From a virus, in IMG/VR virus record IMGVR_UViG_3300009108_000010, positions 1 through 59,571 of that record: a stretch of DNA of 59,571 bases. The stretch is one strand, 5' to 3'. Of this stretch, positions 39,853-48,153 are shown piece by piece. The notes beneath the pieces were generated by a model. That model did not search any database. It had not been told where the DNA came from and saw nothing but the letters and a program-made list of their open reading frames with translations. Position numbers and translations under genes: made by a program. Position 1 is the stretch's first letter; each line of letters opens with the position of its first letter.

Positions 39853-42410
39853 TGGCAACAGAACGTAATCCATTTGAACAGATACCAGAAGAAGTATCAA
39901 ACGTAGTTAATATACCAAAACCTGAAGAAGCTACAATGGCACAACCAACATTTGAAATGGATACAGATGGTGGTGTTATTGTTGATCTTGAAGGTACATC
40001 ACCAGAAATGGGAGCTGAAGAATCTGTACAAGAATGGTATGGTAATTTAGTTGATACATTAGATGAAGAACAAATAACAACTATAGCAACTGAAGTTATT
40101 GATTGTTTTACATCAGATAGAGATTCTCGACAAGAATGGGAGTCTATGTTTGAAAGAGGATTTGATTTATTAGGATTAAAAATACAAGATTCATCAGAAC
40201 CATTTGAAGGTGCATGTACAGCAGTACATCCTATGTTAATTGAATCTGCTGTTAAATTTCAATCAAAAGCTATACAAGAATTATTTCCACCTTCAGGTCC
40301 AGTTAAAGCACATATACTAGGTAAGACTACTCCTGAAAGAGAAGATCAAGCTAATCGTGTACAAGAATTTATGAACTATCAAACAACAGAGCAGATGCCT
40401 GAATACTTTGATGAGTTTGAAAGAATGCTGTTCCACCTCCCTTTAATAGGATCAGCATTTAAAAAAGTTTATTATGATGCAACATTAAAAAGACCAGTAT
40501 CTGAATTTGTTCCTATTGATCAATTCTATGTATCTTATTATGCATCTAATCTAAAAAAAGCAGATAGATATACACATGTAATATATAGAAGTCCTGTTGA
40601 TCTTGCAAAAGATATACGATCAGGAATATATAGTGATATAGAATTACCAGATGCAACAAATCCACAACCTACATCATTTTCTTCTAAAATGGATACTATA
40701 TTAGGATTATCACCTACAGAAAATAATGATCCTCAATATACATTACTAGAACAACATTGTTATCTAGAAATAGAAGAAGACTATGCTCTTCCTTATATTG
40801 TTACAGTTGAAGAGCAATCAAAACAAATTTTAAGTATTCGTAGAAACTATAAGAAGGATGATAAGAATCAAGAAAAAGTCTCGCACTTTGTACATTATAG
40901 ATTCGTTCCAGGATTTGGTTTCTATGGATTTGGTCTCATGCACTTCTTAGGAAATCTTACTATGACTGCTACAGCAGCTATGAGAAGTCTAGTGGATGCA
41001 GGTCAATTCGCAAACTTGCCAGGAGGATTTAAAGCAAAAGGTGTAAGGATTGTTGGTGATAATGAACCAATAAGTCCAGGTGAGTTCAAAGAAGTAGAAG
41101 CAACAGGACAAGATTTGAATAAGGCAATTATCTCTCTCCCTTATAAAGAACCTTCCTCAACTCTTTTCCAAATGTTGGGCTTTGTAACTGCAGCAGGACA
41201 GAAGTTTGCAGACAGTACAGAACAAATAGTTTCTGATGCTGCATCTTATGGACCTGTTGGAACGACTATGGCATTACTTGAAGCATCAAGTAAGTTCTTC
41301 TCTGCTATACATAAGAGATTACATAAATCTCAAAGAGATGAATTTAAAATACTTGCAAGAATCAATTATGATTACTTACCTTCAGAGTATCCATATGAAG
41401 TTCCTTTTGCTGAAAAAAGTGTAATGAAACAAGACTTTGATGGAAGAGTGGATGTTATCCCTGTCTCAGATCCTAATATTCCATCAAATGCACATAGAAT
41501 GATGATTGCACAAATGGCTTTACAAATGGCACAGCAATCACCTCCTGGTATGTTTAATCTAGAAGCATTAAATAGAACTATTTTAAATTCTGCTAATATG
41601 CCTAATCTAGAAGAAGTATTACCACCAAAACAAGAACCACAAGAGATGGACCCAGTATCTGATATTATGGCTGCTACTAAAGGTATACCTATTGCAGCAT
41701 TTGCTGGACAAAACCATGATGCACATATACAAACAAAGATGGCATACTTACAAGACCCACAGAATGGTGCTAATCCTATAATGGCTAGATTAAAACCAAT
41801 ATTAGAAGCAAATATACAAGAACATTCTGTTATGAAATATCAAGAACAAATGAATGGAATGGCAAGAATAGCAATGGAACAAATGCCACCTGAACAACAA
41901 AAAGATCCTAAAGTTGCAGAAGCAGCTATGGCTACTGCAGCACAACAAGTATTAAATGCAAATCAAGCTATGGGTCAAGCACAATCACCTGAACAACAAA
42001 TGGTAGCTTTAGAACAAGCTAAAGTAGAATTAGAGAAACAGAAGCTACAAGCAACATCTGCTAAGTATTCTGCAGATTCTGCATTAGATGCACAGAAATT
42101 GGAATTAGAGGAAGCTAAATTATTAGTGGAATCTGGTAAAGCTGGTCAAGATGCAATATTGAAAAAAGAAAAGTCTGATCTTGATAGAGAAAGTAAAGAA
42201 ACTATGAAAGCTCTTGATAATCTAACTAAAACAATTATTGCAGATCAGAAAGCTGAAATTGATCTAGAGAAAATTCGTATGACTGCTCTAGAGAAAATTT
42301 CACAAATGGAAGATCTAGATAGTAGACAACGAAGTTTAAAACTTATAGATATTATGATGGATCTATTAAAAGAAGAAATGAAAGGAGAAAATAATGCCAA
42401 TAGGGAATAA
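39852..42410 (+). CDS. Portal protein, 852 aa
   Basis: The product has the layout of large podovirus-type portals: an acidic N-terminus, EWESMFERGFDLLGLK, an AVHPMLIESAVKFQSKAI block, GPVKAHILGKTTPERED, then PVSEFVPIDQFYV and a long Gln/Glu-rich helical C-terminal region (residues about 640-850) that could form the barrel. It forms the ring through which DNA enters and leaves the head. The position after terL fits. Confidence 0.9.
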   Translation: MATERNPFEQIPEEVSNVVNIPKPEEATMAQPTFEMDTDGGVIVDLEGTSPEMGAEESVQEWYGNLVDTLDEEQITTIATEVIDCFTSDRDSRQEWESMFERGFDLLGLKIQDSSEPFEGACTAVHPMLIESAVKFQSKAIQELFPPSGPVKAHILGKTTPEREDQANRVQEFMNYQTTEQMPEYFDEFERMLFHLPLIGSAFKKVYYDATLKRPVSEFVPIDQFYVSYYASNLKKADRYTHVIYRSPVDLAKDIRSGIYSDIELPDATNPQPTSFSSKMDTILGLSPTENNDPQYTLLEQHCYLEIEEDYALPYIVTVEEQSKQILSIRRNYKKDDKNQEKVSHFVHYRFVPGFGFYGFGLMHFLGNLTMTATAAMRSLVDAGQFANLPGGFKAKGVRIVGDNEPISPGEFKEVEATGQDLNKAIISLPYKEPSSTLFQMLGFVTAAGQKFADSTEQIVSDAASYGPVGTTMALLEASSKFFSAIHKRLHKSQRDEFKILARINYDYLPSEYPYEVPFAEKSVMKQDFDGRVDVIPVSDPNIPSNAHRMMIAQMALQMAQQSPPGMFNLEALNRTILNSANMPNLEEVLPPKQEPQEMDPVSDIMAATKGIPIAAFAGQNHDAHIQTKMAYLQDPQNGANPIMARLKPILEANIQEHSVMKYQEQMNGMARIAMEQMPPEQQKDPKVAEAAMATAAQQVLNANQAMGQAQSPEQQMVALEQAKVELEKQKLQATSAKYSADSALDAQKLELEEAKLLVESGKAGQDAILKKEKSDLDRESKETMKALDNLTKTIIADQKAEIDLEKIRMTALEKISQMEDLDSRQRSLKLIDIMMDLLKEEMKGENNANRE

Positions 42411-42600
42411 AGCATATCCTGTTGATAAAGGTATTACTAATGGTAAACCTATGCATGTACCTAATAAAGATGGTGGTTTGTATGGAGATTATACTAAGAT
42501 GTCACAAAGTGACTATGGTAGTAGACCTAAAAAAGGTGTAACTTTAAAATGGGAAGATAAAGCTTGGAAATATCCAAGTCCTACGAAAGGAAAAAGATAA
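42394..42600 (+). CDS. Small hypothetical protein, 68 aa
   Basis: AAAGGAG lies just before the ATG, which is inside the portal gene end. The product is polar and basic (MPIGNKAYPVDKGITNGKPM, then PSPTKGKR). Small genes of this kind often follow the portal in marine phages. The function is unknown. Confidence 0.65.
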   Translation: MPIGNKAYPVDKGITNGKPMHVPNKDGGLYGDYTKMSQSDYGSRPKKGVTLKWEDKAWKYPSPTKGKR

Positions 42601-42674
42601 TGTGGACTAAACCTAATATTAAAGAAATATCTGTTGGATTAGAAATTAACTGCTATATGTGTGCAGAAATCTAA
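42600..42674 (+). CDS. pqqA-like: PqqA-like peptide (PQQ precursor homologue), 24 aa
   Basis: The ATG overlaps the previous stop by one base (TAATG). The peptide begins MWTKP and ends with SVGLEINCYMCAEI. PqqA precursors have the pattern MWxKP at the start and G-x-E-V-T-x-Y near the end, where Glu and Tyr are cross-linked by PqqE to make pyrroloquinoline quinone; some bacterial PqqAs continue with SAEI. Here the Glu-xxx-Tyr spacing (Glu15, Tyr19), the preceding Gly-Leu and the AEI end are all kept. No pqqB-E genes are present in the window. Whether it feeds, mimics or blocks the host PQQ pathway cannot be told. Confidence 0.75.
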   Translation: MWTKPNIKEISVGLEINCYMCAEI

Positions 42675-42678
42675 TTAA

Positions 42679-42876
42679 ATGGAAATATGGGATGAGGTTG
42701 TTAAAGAATTTAATGACGAACTCAATAAATTAAGAACTGGTGTTTGTGAAGGGCAATCAGATAATTTTGCTCATTACAGACAAATGGTTGGGCACATTTA
42801 TGGAATTGAATGGTCCAGAAATAAACTAACAGATATTGTTAAAAAACGTATCTATTCAGATGAAGAGGAAGACTAA
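42679..42876 (+). CDS. Small hypothetical protein, 65 aa
   Basis: The product starts MEIWDEVVKEFNDELNKLRT and contains HYRQMVGHIYGIEWSRNKL with an acidic end. It lies between the PqqA-like peptide and groES with a 4-bp gap and a one-base overlap. It is a helical protein of unknown role. Confidence 0.65.
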   Translation: MEIWDEVVKEFNDELNKLRTGVCEGQSDNFAHYRQMVGHIYGIEWSRNKLTDIVKKRIYSDEEED

Positions 42877-43301
42877 TGCAACAGGTATCATTAGCTAAGA
42901 CTATTAAGAATGATATGTGGATTACAGAAGAAGATCAAAGTGATCCAAATATTCTACCTGAACTTCCAGGTTTTCATGTACTCGTAAGACCTGTCTCAAT
43001 TAAAGAAAAGACAAAAGGTGGTATACTATTACCTGATTCAACAAAGGAAGACATGTCCTATCTTACTACAGTAGGTCGTGTGGTAGCTCTAGGAGATTTA
43101 GCTTATCAAGATAAAGATAAATTTCCTAAAGGTGAATGGTGTAAAAAAGGTGATTATGTTTGTTATGGAAAACATTCAGGTCAAAAGATAAAATATAAGG
43201 GTATTCGTCTTATATTATTATTTGATGATCAAATTATTATGCGTGTGGAACATCCAAAAGATCTAGATCCAACCTTTAATTTACATGCAGGTAGTGCATA
43301 A
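42876..43301 (+). CDS. groES: Co-chaperonin GroES-like protein, 141 aa
   Basis: The Cpn10 pattern is clear: FHVLVRPVSIKEKTKGGILLPDS (mobile loop and roof region), then TVGRVVALGDLAY, KKGDYVCYGKHSG and a final ILLFDDQIIMRV strand. It is longer than bacterial GroES (about 95 aa) because of an N-terminal extension of about 28 residues, a short insert (QDKDKFPKGEW) and a C-terminal tail. It probably works with host GroEL to fold the capsid protein, like T4 gp31. Confidence 0.88.
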   Translation: MQQVSLAKTIKNDMWITEEDQSDPNILPELPGFHVLVRPVSIKEKTKGGILLPDSTKEDMSYLTTVGRVVALGDLAYQDKDKFPKGEWCKKGDYVCYGKHSGQKIKYKGIRLILLFDDQIIMRVEHPKDLDPTFNLHAGSA

Positions 43302-43304
43302 AAC

Positions 43305-43333
43305 TTGCACTAACTCAATTTTTGTAGTATAAT
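43305..43333 (+). promoter_or_regulatory. Sigma70-like promoter before scaffold and capsid genes
   Basis: TTGCAC and a perfect TATAAT are separated by 17 bp, in the 83-bp gap after groES. It probably gives extra transcription of the scaffold and capsid genes. Confidence 0.7.
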
Positions 43334-43384
43334 ATAAGGTATATACGTAAGTCGTATGTCTCGTAAACAACGAAAGGAAGAACT

Positions 43385-44362
43385 ATGTCTGAAGAAGAAA
43401 AAAAAGAAGAATGGGATGAAGTCGTTCCAGAAAAAAAAGAAGAAAAAGAAAAAGTAGAATATGAAGTAGAAGGAGAAGAAAATGAAAAAATTAAAACTAC
43501 TTCGTCTACTAAAGAAAAAGAAGAATTTCCAAAAGAAGAAGTACCCAAAGAGCTTGAAGGTATTGAAACTAAAGGAGCACAAAAGCGAATACGTCAATTA
43601 GTTAAACAACGTAAAGAACGTGATGAACATATTGCTCAAGTTATACAACAAAATGAACAATTATCACATCAATTAAATCAGGTTAATCAACAATTTACAA
43701 ATGCTAGAGGAGTAAATTTAGATACTACTGAAAAACAATTAGCTGATAAATTAGTGTTAGCACGTAATGCTTATAAAGTTGCACATGAAGAAGGTGATTC
43801 TCAAAAAGTTTTACAAGCTCAAGAAATACTAAATGATGTACAAACTGATTTAAAATCAGTACAAATACATAAACAACAGTTTCAACAGCAGCCACAACAA
43901 ACTCAAGGTATAGGTAGACAACAACCACAATATCAACCTCAACCTACACCTGATCCTCAAGCACAAGATTGGGCATCAAAAAATGAATGGTTTGGTGCTG
44001 ATAGAGTAATGACTGCTGCTGCATTAGCAATAGATGCAGAATTAAAAGAAGAAGGTTTTAGTCCTACAGAACCTGAATTTTATCAGGAAGTTAATAATAG
44101 GATAAAAGAAACATTTCCTCATAAGTTTTCAACAACCAACGAGGAAGTTCGTCAGCAGGGGAAAACGTCATCTCCTGCTCAAGTAGTAGCTGGAGCATCT
44201 CGCAGCTCTCCAGGTTCTAATAAAAAAGTTAAACTATCTAAAGAAGATATTCGTTTAGCTAATAAATGGAATGTACCACTTGAAAAGTATGCAGAAGAAA
44301 AACTAAAAGCTGATAAAGCTGAAGGTGAGTATACTACAATTAATATGCAGCGTGGAGGATAA
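43385..44362 (+). CDS. Capsid scaffolding protein (probable), 325 aa
   Basis: The sequence is very acidic and Lys/Glu-rich at the N-terminus, then forms a coiled coil (QLVKQRKERDEHIAQVIQQN) and a Gln/Pro-rich linker (QQPQYQPQPTPDPQ) before a basic C-terminal region (NKKVKLSKEDIRLANKWNVP). This layout and the place before the capsid genes are typical of scaffolds. AAAGGAAG precedes the ATG. Confidence 0.82.
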   Translation: MSEEEKKEEWDEVVPEKKEEKEKVEYEVEGEENEKIKTTSSTKEKEEFPKEEVPKELEGIETKGAQKRIRQLVKQRKERDEHIAQVIQQNEQLSHQLNQVNQQFTNARGVNLDTTEKQLADKLVLARNAYKVAHEEGDSQKVLQAQEILNDVQTDLKSVQIHKQQFQQQPQQTQGIGRQQPQYQPQPTPDPQAQDWASKNEWFGADRVMTAAALAIDAELKEEGFSPTEPEFYQEVNNRIKETFPHKFSTTNEEVRQQGKTSSPAQVVAGASRSSPGSNKKVKLSKEDIRLANKWNVPLEKYAEEKLKADKAEGEYTTINMQRGG

Positions 44363-44366
44363 AGTT

Positions 44367-44858
44367 ATGACACGAACAAATACACGTAGTTCTGAAGCTC
44401 GTGAGAACTTAGATAGAGAAACAACTGAATATACTTTTGAGGAGCAAGATGCTCTTCATATTCCTGAAGCAGTTACAAATCGTTTCGCCAACGAAGGTAT
44501 GACTCTTGGATGGTTAAGAATAACTCTTAAAGGTCAAGAAGATTATAAATACATAGGTAAGAAATTGCAAGAAGGATGGGAGTTTGTTTCAAAAGACGAA
44601 GTTCCTGAACTTGGATCAACATCTGTCGTTAGGGATGAAGGTAGATATGCTGGAGCAATCTGTCGTGGAGATATTGCATTAGGAAAAATTCCTACTAGAA
44701 TCTACAAAGCTAGAAGTGAACACTATAGAAAAAAATCTGATCAGTTAATGGATGCAGTTAATTCACAACTGATGAGAGGTAATAATTCTAGAATGCCCAT
44801 TTCTAATACTAGTAAAACACAAACAATAAAAGGGCGAACACCTAGATTTCAGGAATAG
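44367..44858 (+). CDS. Conserved head-module protein, 163 aa
   Basis: GGAGG lies 8 bp before the ATG at 44367; a longer frame to 44325 overlaps the scaffold and has no support. The product has a globular core (MTLGWLRITLKGQEDYKYIG, then KLQEGWEFV) and a basic Ser/Thr-rich tail. Proteins like it recur beside capsid genes of marine phages. The role in the capsid is unknown. Confidence 0.65.
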   Translation: MTRTNTRSSEARENLDRETTEYTFEEQDALHIPEAVTNRFANEGMTLGWLRITLKGQEDYKYIGKKLQEGWEFVSKDEVPELGSTSVVRDEGRYAGAICRGDIALGKIPTRIYKARSEHYRKKSDQLMDAVNSQLMRGNNSRMPISNTSKTQTIKGRTPRFQE

Positions 44859-44881
44859 TCCTTTAGAAAAGGAGACAAAAC

Positions 44882-45496
44882 ATGTCAACAACTAAAGCGT
44901 TTCGTGGTTTTGTTCCTGCTCGTAAAAAAGATGGAGCTTATAATACTGGTTCCTTTACGCAGATTTTCTCACCTACTTCAGGTGGTGCTTGTAATAATAA
45001 TATTTTTACTGGCGATCCTGTAGTTTTACCTGGTGCTAATCTTGCTACTATTCAACCACATGTGGCTGGTACGCTAAAACCCTCTGGGATTTTTGCTGGC
45101 TGCTCATATGTATATAATGGAGAGCAAAAGTTTAGTAGGTATTGGGGTACAGGAACCTCTGCGAATGGATATTCAGATGTTAAGTTCTTTATCATAACTG
45201 ATCCAAATCAGACATATTACATCCAATGTAGTCTGTCTTTGTCTGCAAACGAACTAATGGTTGTTAAAAACTATAATGTAACTGTAAGTTCAACTGCAAG
45301 TTCTGGTGATACCACAACTGGTCAGTCAAGCTACTATATGTTAGCAGCGAGTGGAGCAGAATCTGAACAACAACTAAGAGTCATAGGTAAGAAGCAAGAT
45401 GATGGAGAAGCTGATTCAGATGCTTATCCTATTGTGGAAGTATGGCTAAACATGCATAGAGATCGCTACGTTACAGCGACTGCATCTTCAGCATAG
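44882..45496 (+). CDS. Probable capsid decoration or minor capsid protein, 204 aa
   Basis: A beta-rich, Gly/Ser/Thr-rich protein (GTGTSANGYSDVKFFIITD and later IVEVWLNMHRDRYV) directly before the major capsid gene with its own AAAAGGAG. Such a position and composition fit a decoration protein, but no family is named. The two genes are separated by only 14 bp. Confidence 0.65.
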   Translation: MSTTKAFRGFVPARKKDGAYNTGSFTQIFSPTSGGACNNNIFTGDPVVLPGANLATIQPHVAGTLKPSGIFAGCSYVYNGEQKFSRYWGTGTSANGYSDVKFFIITDPNQTYYIQCSLSLSANELMVVKNYNVTVSSTASSGDTTTGQSSYYMLAASGAESEQQLRVIGKKQDDGEADSDAYPIVEVWLNMHRDRYVTATASSA

Positions 45497-45510
45497 AAAG
45501 GAAATAGAAA

Positions 45511-46419
45511 ATGGCTATAAATAGATCGAGTATCGCCAAAGAACTCCTTCCTGGATTGAACGCAGTCTTTGGAACAGAGTATGGCGAAGTTAATGATGAG
45601 CACAAACCATTATTTGAAATAGAAAATTCTGATCGAGCATTCGAGGAAGAAGTTCTATTTACAGGTTTTGGTACTGCTCCAGATAAAACAGAAGGTGCTG
45701 CTGTAAGTTATGATGACGCACAAGAATCATATACAGCTCGTTATGATAACGAAACAGTAGCTCTAGCTTTTGCAGTAACAGAGGAAGCTATGGAGGATAA
45801 CCTCTATGATACTTTCGCTAAGTTACGTGCAAAAGGTCTTGCAAGAGCAATGGCAAATACCAAGCAAGTAAAAGCTGCTAAAGTCTTTAATAATGGCTTT
45901 ACTGCTGGAGCTTCTGCTATTGGTGATGGTGTAGCATTCTTTAGTGCTTCTCACCCAACTATTGCTGATGGAACTCAAGACAATAGAGCATCTGCTGCAG
46001 CAATAGCTGAAGGTACTTTAGAAAGTGCAGTAATTCAAATACAGAAAACAAAAGATGATAGAGGTATCTTAATTGGTGCTTCTGCAGTATCTTTACATGT
46101 TCCTGTTGATTTACTATTTACAGCAGATCAATTATTAAATACTCCAGGTACACCTGGTGGATCTAATAATGACATCAATGCTGTAAGACACTTGGGAGTA
46201 TTTCCAGATGGCTTCTTCGTAAACAGACGTTTTACTGATACCAATGCTTGGTTCATTAAAACTGATGTACCTAATGGTACTAAGATGTTTACAAGAACAC
46301 CTTTACAAACTAAAATGGAACCAGACTTCGATACTGGCAACCTAAGATTTAAAGCACGTGAAAGATATTCTTTTGGTGTTTCAGATTGGCGTGGCTGGTA
46401 TGGTAATGCTGGTGCATAA
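45511..46419 (+). CDS. Major capsid protein, 302 aa
   Basis: The HK97-type fold is suggested by the N-terminal E-loop-like segment, AVTEEAMEDNLYDTFAKLRA (spine-helix region), ARAMANTKQVKAAKVFNNGF, FFSASHPT and a C-terminal LHVPVDLLFTADQLLN block as in the Mu-T-like capsid group. It has AAAGGAAA upstream and is followed by a stem-loop typical of strongly expressed genes. Confidence 0.88.
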   Translation: MAINRSSIAKELLPGLNAVFGTEYGEVNDEHKPLFEIENSDRAFEEEVLFTGFGTAPDKTEGAAVSYDDAQESYTARYDNETVALAFAVTEEAMEDNLYDTFAKLRAKGLARAMANTKQVKAAKVFNNGFTAGASAIGDGVAFFSASHPTIADGTQDNRASAAAIAEGTLESAVIQIQKTKDDRGILIGASAVSLHVPVDLLFTADQLLNTPGTPGGSNNDINAVRHLGVFPDGFFVNRRFTDTNAWFIKTDVPNGTKMFTRTPLQTKMEPDFDTGNLRFKARERYSFGVSDWRGWYGNAGA

Positions 46420-46431
46420 ACTATAGTATAT

Positions 46432-46459
46432 GAGAGAGGATAAGAAATTATTCTCTCTC
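46432..46459 (+). terminator. 12-bp hairpin with GAAA loop after the capsid gene
   Basis: GAGAGAGGATAA pairs with TTATTCTCTCTC with one G-U pair and a GAAA tetraloop. There is no T run, so it is better described as an RNA-stability element or partial terminator that raises the level of capsid message compared with the genes downstream. Confidence 0.65.
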
Positions 46460-46481
46460 TATACACTTTAAAGGAAGAAAT

Positions 46482-46751
46482 ATGGCAACAAATATTACAT
46501 CAAAATTTTTAGCAGGTACTGGTGTTATTGTTACAACATCTAATACTTCTCGTATTATAGGTTTACATGTATATTCTACAGTTAATGGAACTTTTGATAT
46601 TACTGATAGTGGTGGAAGTAAAATAAAATTTCAAGTTCCTGCAAGTGGACAAGCAGATATTTATATAGGAGAAATGGGTATTAGGTGTGATGCAACAGTA
46701 TGTTGTTCAGCTCCAGGTGCTAATGGTGGCGTAACTTTATTATTAGGATAA
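46482..46751 (+). CDS. Small virion protein, beta-rich, 89 aa
   Basis: The product starts MATNITSKFLAGTGVIVTTS and has strands of Gly, Ser and Thr with Cys residues (IRCDATVCCSAPGANGG). AAAGGAAG precedes the ATG. A head-completion or decoration role is possible from position. Confidence 0.6.
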   Translation: MATNITSKFLAGTGVIVTTSNTSRIIGLHVYSTVNGTFDITDSGGSKIKFQVPASGQADIYIGEMGIRCDATVCCSAPGANGGVTLLLG

Positions 46752-46755
46752 TTAC

Positions 46756-47436
46756 ATGCCAGCTTATTCTTATCTTAAAGATGACATTATAAATACAATA
46801 GAGAATAATTCAACAGAGTTTTCAGATCATATTCCTTATATGATTGAAAAAGCTGAAAATCGTTTAATGAAAGAATTAGATGATTCAGGGCTTGATTATT
46901 ATTCTTCATTTACATTTACAGCTTCAGATCCAGTAGTAAGTTTACCTGCTGGAGCATTAGTTATACGTAATGTAAATTTTAAAACAAGTGCTTCATCTAA
47001 TATAATTCCTTTACTACAAAGGTCTTATGAATATGCAATAGACTTTTGGGGATATGCAAGTGCATCTACTGGTACTCCCAGATACTATGCACGAAAAAAT
47101 AATACATCAATTTATATAGTACCTACTCCTGCATCAACATTAACAGGAGAAATTCAATATACAAAAAGACCATTAGCTTTATCAAGTGCAACAGGTACAA
47201 GTGCAACAACTTCTAATTACTTTAGTGAGTTTTGTTACAATGCTTTATTTAATGCATGTATGATAGAAGCTAATTATTTTATAAAAGATTTTAATACTAT
47301 TCAAGTTTGGGAAGGTAAGTATAAAAATTCCATAGATGGATTACGTAATCAAGCTAGACGTACTAGACAGGATGATATGGAAAGTCCAGCTAGTCCTGCT
47401 GGTGGTCCTAATCCAGTTCTACAAGGAGCTAACTAA
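46756..47436 (+). CDS. Head-tail adaptor-like protein, 226 aa
   Basis: The N-terminus MPAYSYLKDDIINTIENNST with IPYMIEKAENRLMKELD, then a beta-rich central domain and a helical RNQARRTRQDDMESP C-terminus, matches the adaptor proteins of podoviruses (SU10/T7 gp11-like). It would bind the portal and connect it to the tail. A second protein of equal length (226 aa) is encoded at 49649-50329. Confidence 0.72.
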   Translation: MPAYSYLKDDIINTIENNSTEFSDHIPYMIEKAENRLMKELDDSGLDYYSSFTFTASDPVVSLPAGALVIRNVNFKTSASSNIIPLLQRSYEYAIDFWGYASASTGTPRYYARKNNTSIYIVPTPASTLTGEIQYTKRPLALSSATGTSATTSNYFSEFCYNALFNACMIEANYFIKDFNTIQVWEGKYKNSIDGLRNQARRTRQDDMESPASPAGGPNPVLQGAN

Positions 47437-47651
47437 TGGCTAACGATAATGATAATGAAGATCAAATTTTAGTTTTAGACGAAGATGGGAATATAATAGA
47501 TATTATTGATAAAGAAATGATGCAACTTGAATTATTTAAAACAAAAGATTTAAAACCAAATAAAACAGGTGGACAAATAAAAAAGAAAAGAAAAAGATCT
47601 AAAAAGAAACCTAGAGGTTGGGGTAAAGCTAGATATAAAGGAGCTAATTAG
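47436..47651 (+). CDS. Small protein with acidic head and Lys/Arg tail, 71 aa
   Basis: The first 45 residues are acidic (NDNDNEDQILVLDEDGNIID) and the last 25 carry a TGGQIKKKRKRSKKKPRGWG block ending KARYKGAN. The start overlaps the previous stop by one base. It shares the tail motif with the next gene. Function unknown; the basic tail could contact DNA or the inner capsid. Confidence 0.65.
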   Translation: MANDNDNEDQILVLDEDGNIIDIIDKEMMQLELFKTKDLKPNKTGGQIKKKRKRSKKKPRGWGKARYKGAN

Positions 47652-47881
47652 TGGCTGATAAAAAAAAATCTTTATGGAATAAATATAAAGAATCTCATGC
47701 ATCTAAAGTTGTAGATCCTTTATTTAAATATTGGACTGCAACTGAACTTGCTGATATGATAATGAATGCTTATTCAGGTGTACCATTATTTAAAGAAGGT
47801 GGGCAAATAGAAAAGAAAATAAAAAGAAAAAAAACTAAGAAAAAACCTAGAGGTTGGGGAAAAGCTAGATATGGTAAATAG
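47651..47881 (+). CDS. Small protein with Lys/Arg tail, 76 aa (GTG start)
   Basis: Translation starts at GTG overlapping the previous TAG stop. The N-terminal part is helical (LWNKYKESHASKVVDPLFKY), followed by EGGQIEKKIKRKK and the same RGWGKARY ending as the previous gene. The two genes appear to share a C-terminal tail module. Confidence 0.6.
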   Translation: MADKKKSLWNKYKESHASKVVDPLFKYWTATELADMIMNAYSGVPLFKEGGQIEKKIKRKKTKKKPRGWGKARYGK

Positions 47882-47948
47882 AGCTAGTATTAGACAACAA
47901 ATAATGAAACCAAAAAATAAAAAGAAAAAAAAGAAAAGGAAAAAATAA
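47871..47948 (+). CDS. Tiny poly-Lys peptide, 25 aa
   Basis: The ATG at 47871 overlaps the end of the previous gene. The frame gives MVNRASIRQQIMKPK followed by a run of Lys and Arg. It follows the same pattern as the two genes before it, but no separate Shine-Dalgarno is visible, so coding is uncertain. Confidence 0.35.
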   Translation: MVNRASIRQQIMKPKNKKKKKKRKK

Positions 47949-47949
47949 A

Positions 47950-48153
47950 ATGTTAGGACCACATACAATACTACAAAGACCTGCAAAACTTGAAGAGATA
48001 AATGGGAAACCAACTGGTCAAGGTTTTGGTGCAGCTCGTAAAGGACCTCAAGTTCATGGTGGTCCTATAGAAGCTGTAACAGATGAGAAATATCCTGAAG
48101 GAGAATCTTTTAAAACTAACTTAAATGAAGTATCTAATATAGGAGTAAAGTAA
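47950..48153 (+). CDS. Small hypothetical protein, 67 aa
   Basis: AAAAGGAAAAAA lies before the ATG. The product starts MLGPHTILQRPAKLEEINGK and is Gly/Pro-rich with no cysteines. Its stop abuts the LysM gene start. No family is recognised. Confidence 0.6.
   Translation: MLGPHTILQRPAKLEEINGKPTGQGFGAARKGPQVHGGPIEAVTDEKYPEGESFKTNLNEVSNIGVK

Noticed and set aside
43310-43597. Minus-strand frame rich in Phe opposite the scaffold gene
   Set aside because: Low-complexity Phe/Ser product is simply the complement of Lys/Glu codons of the scaffold N-terminus.
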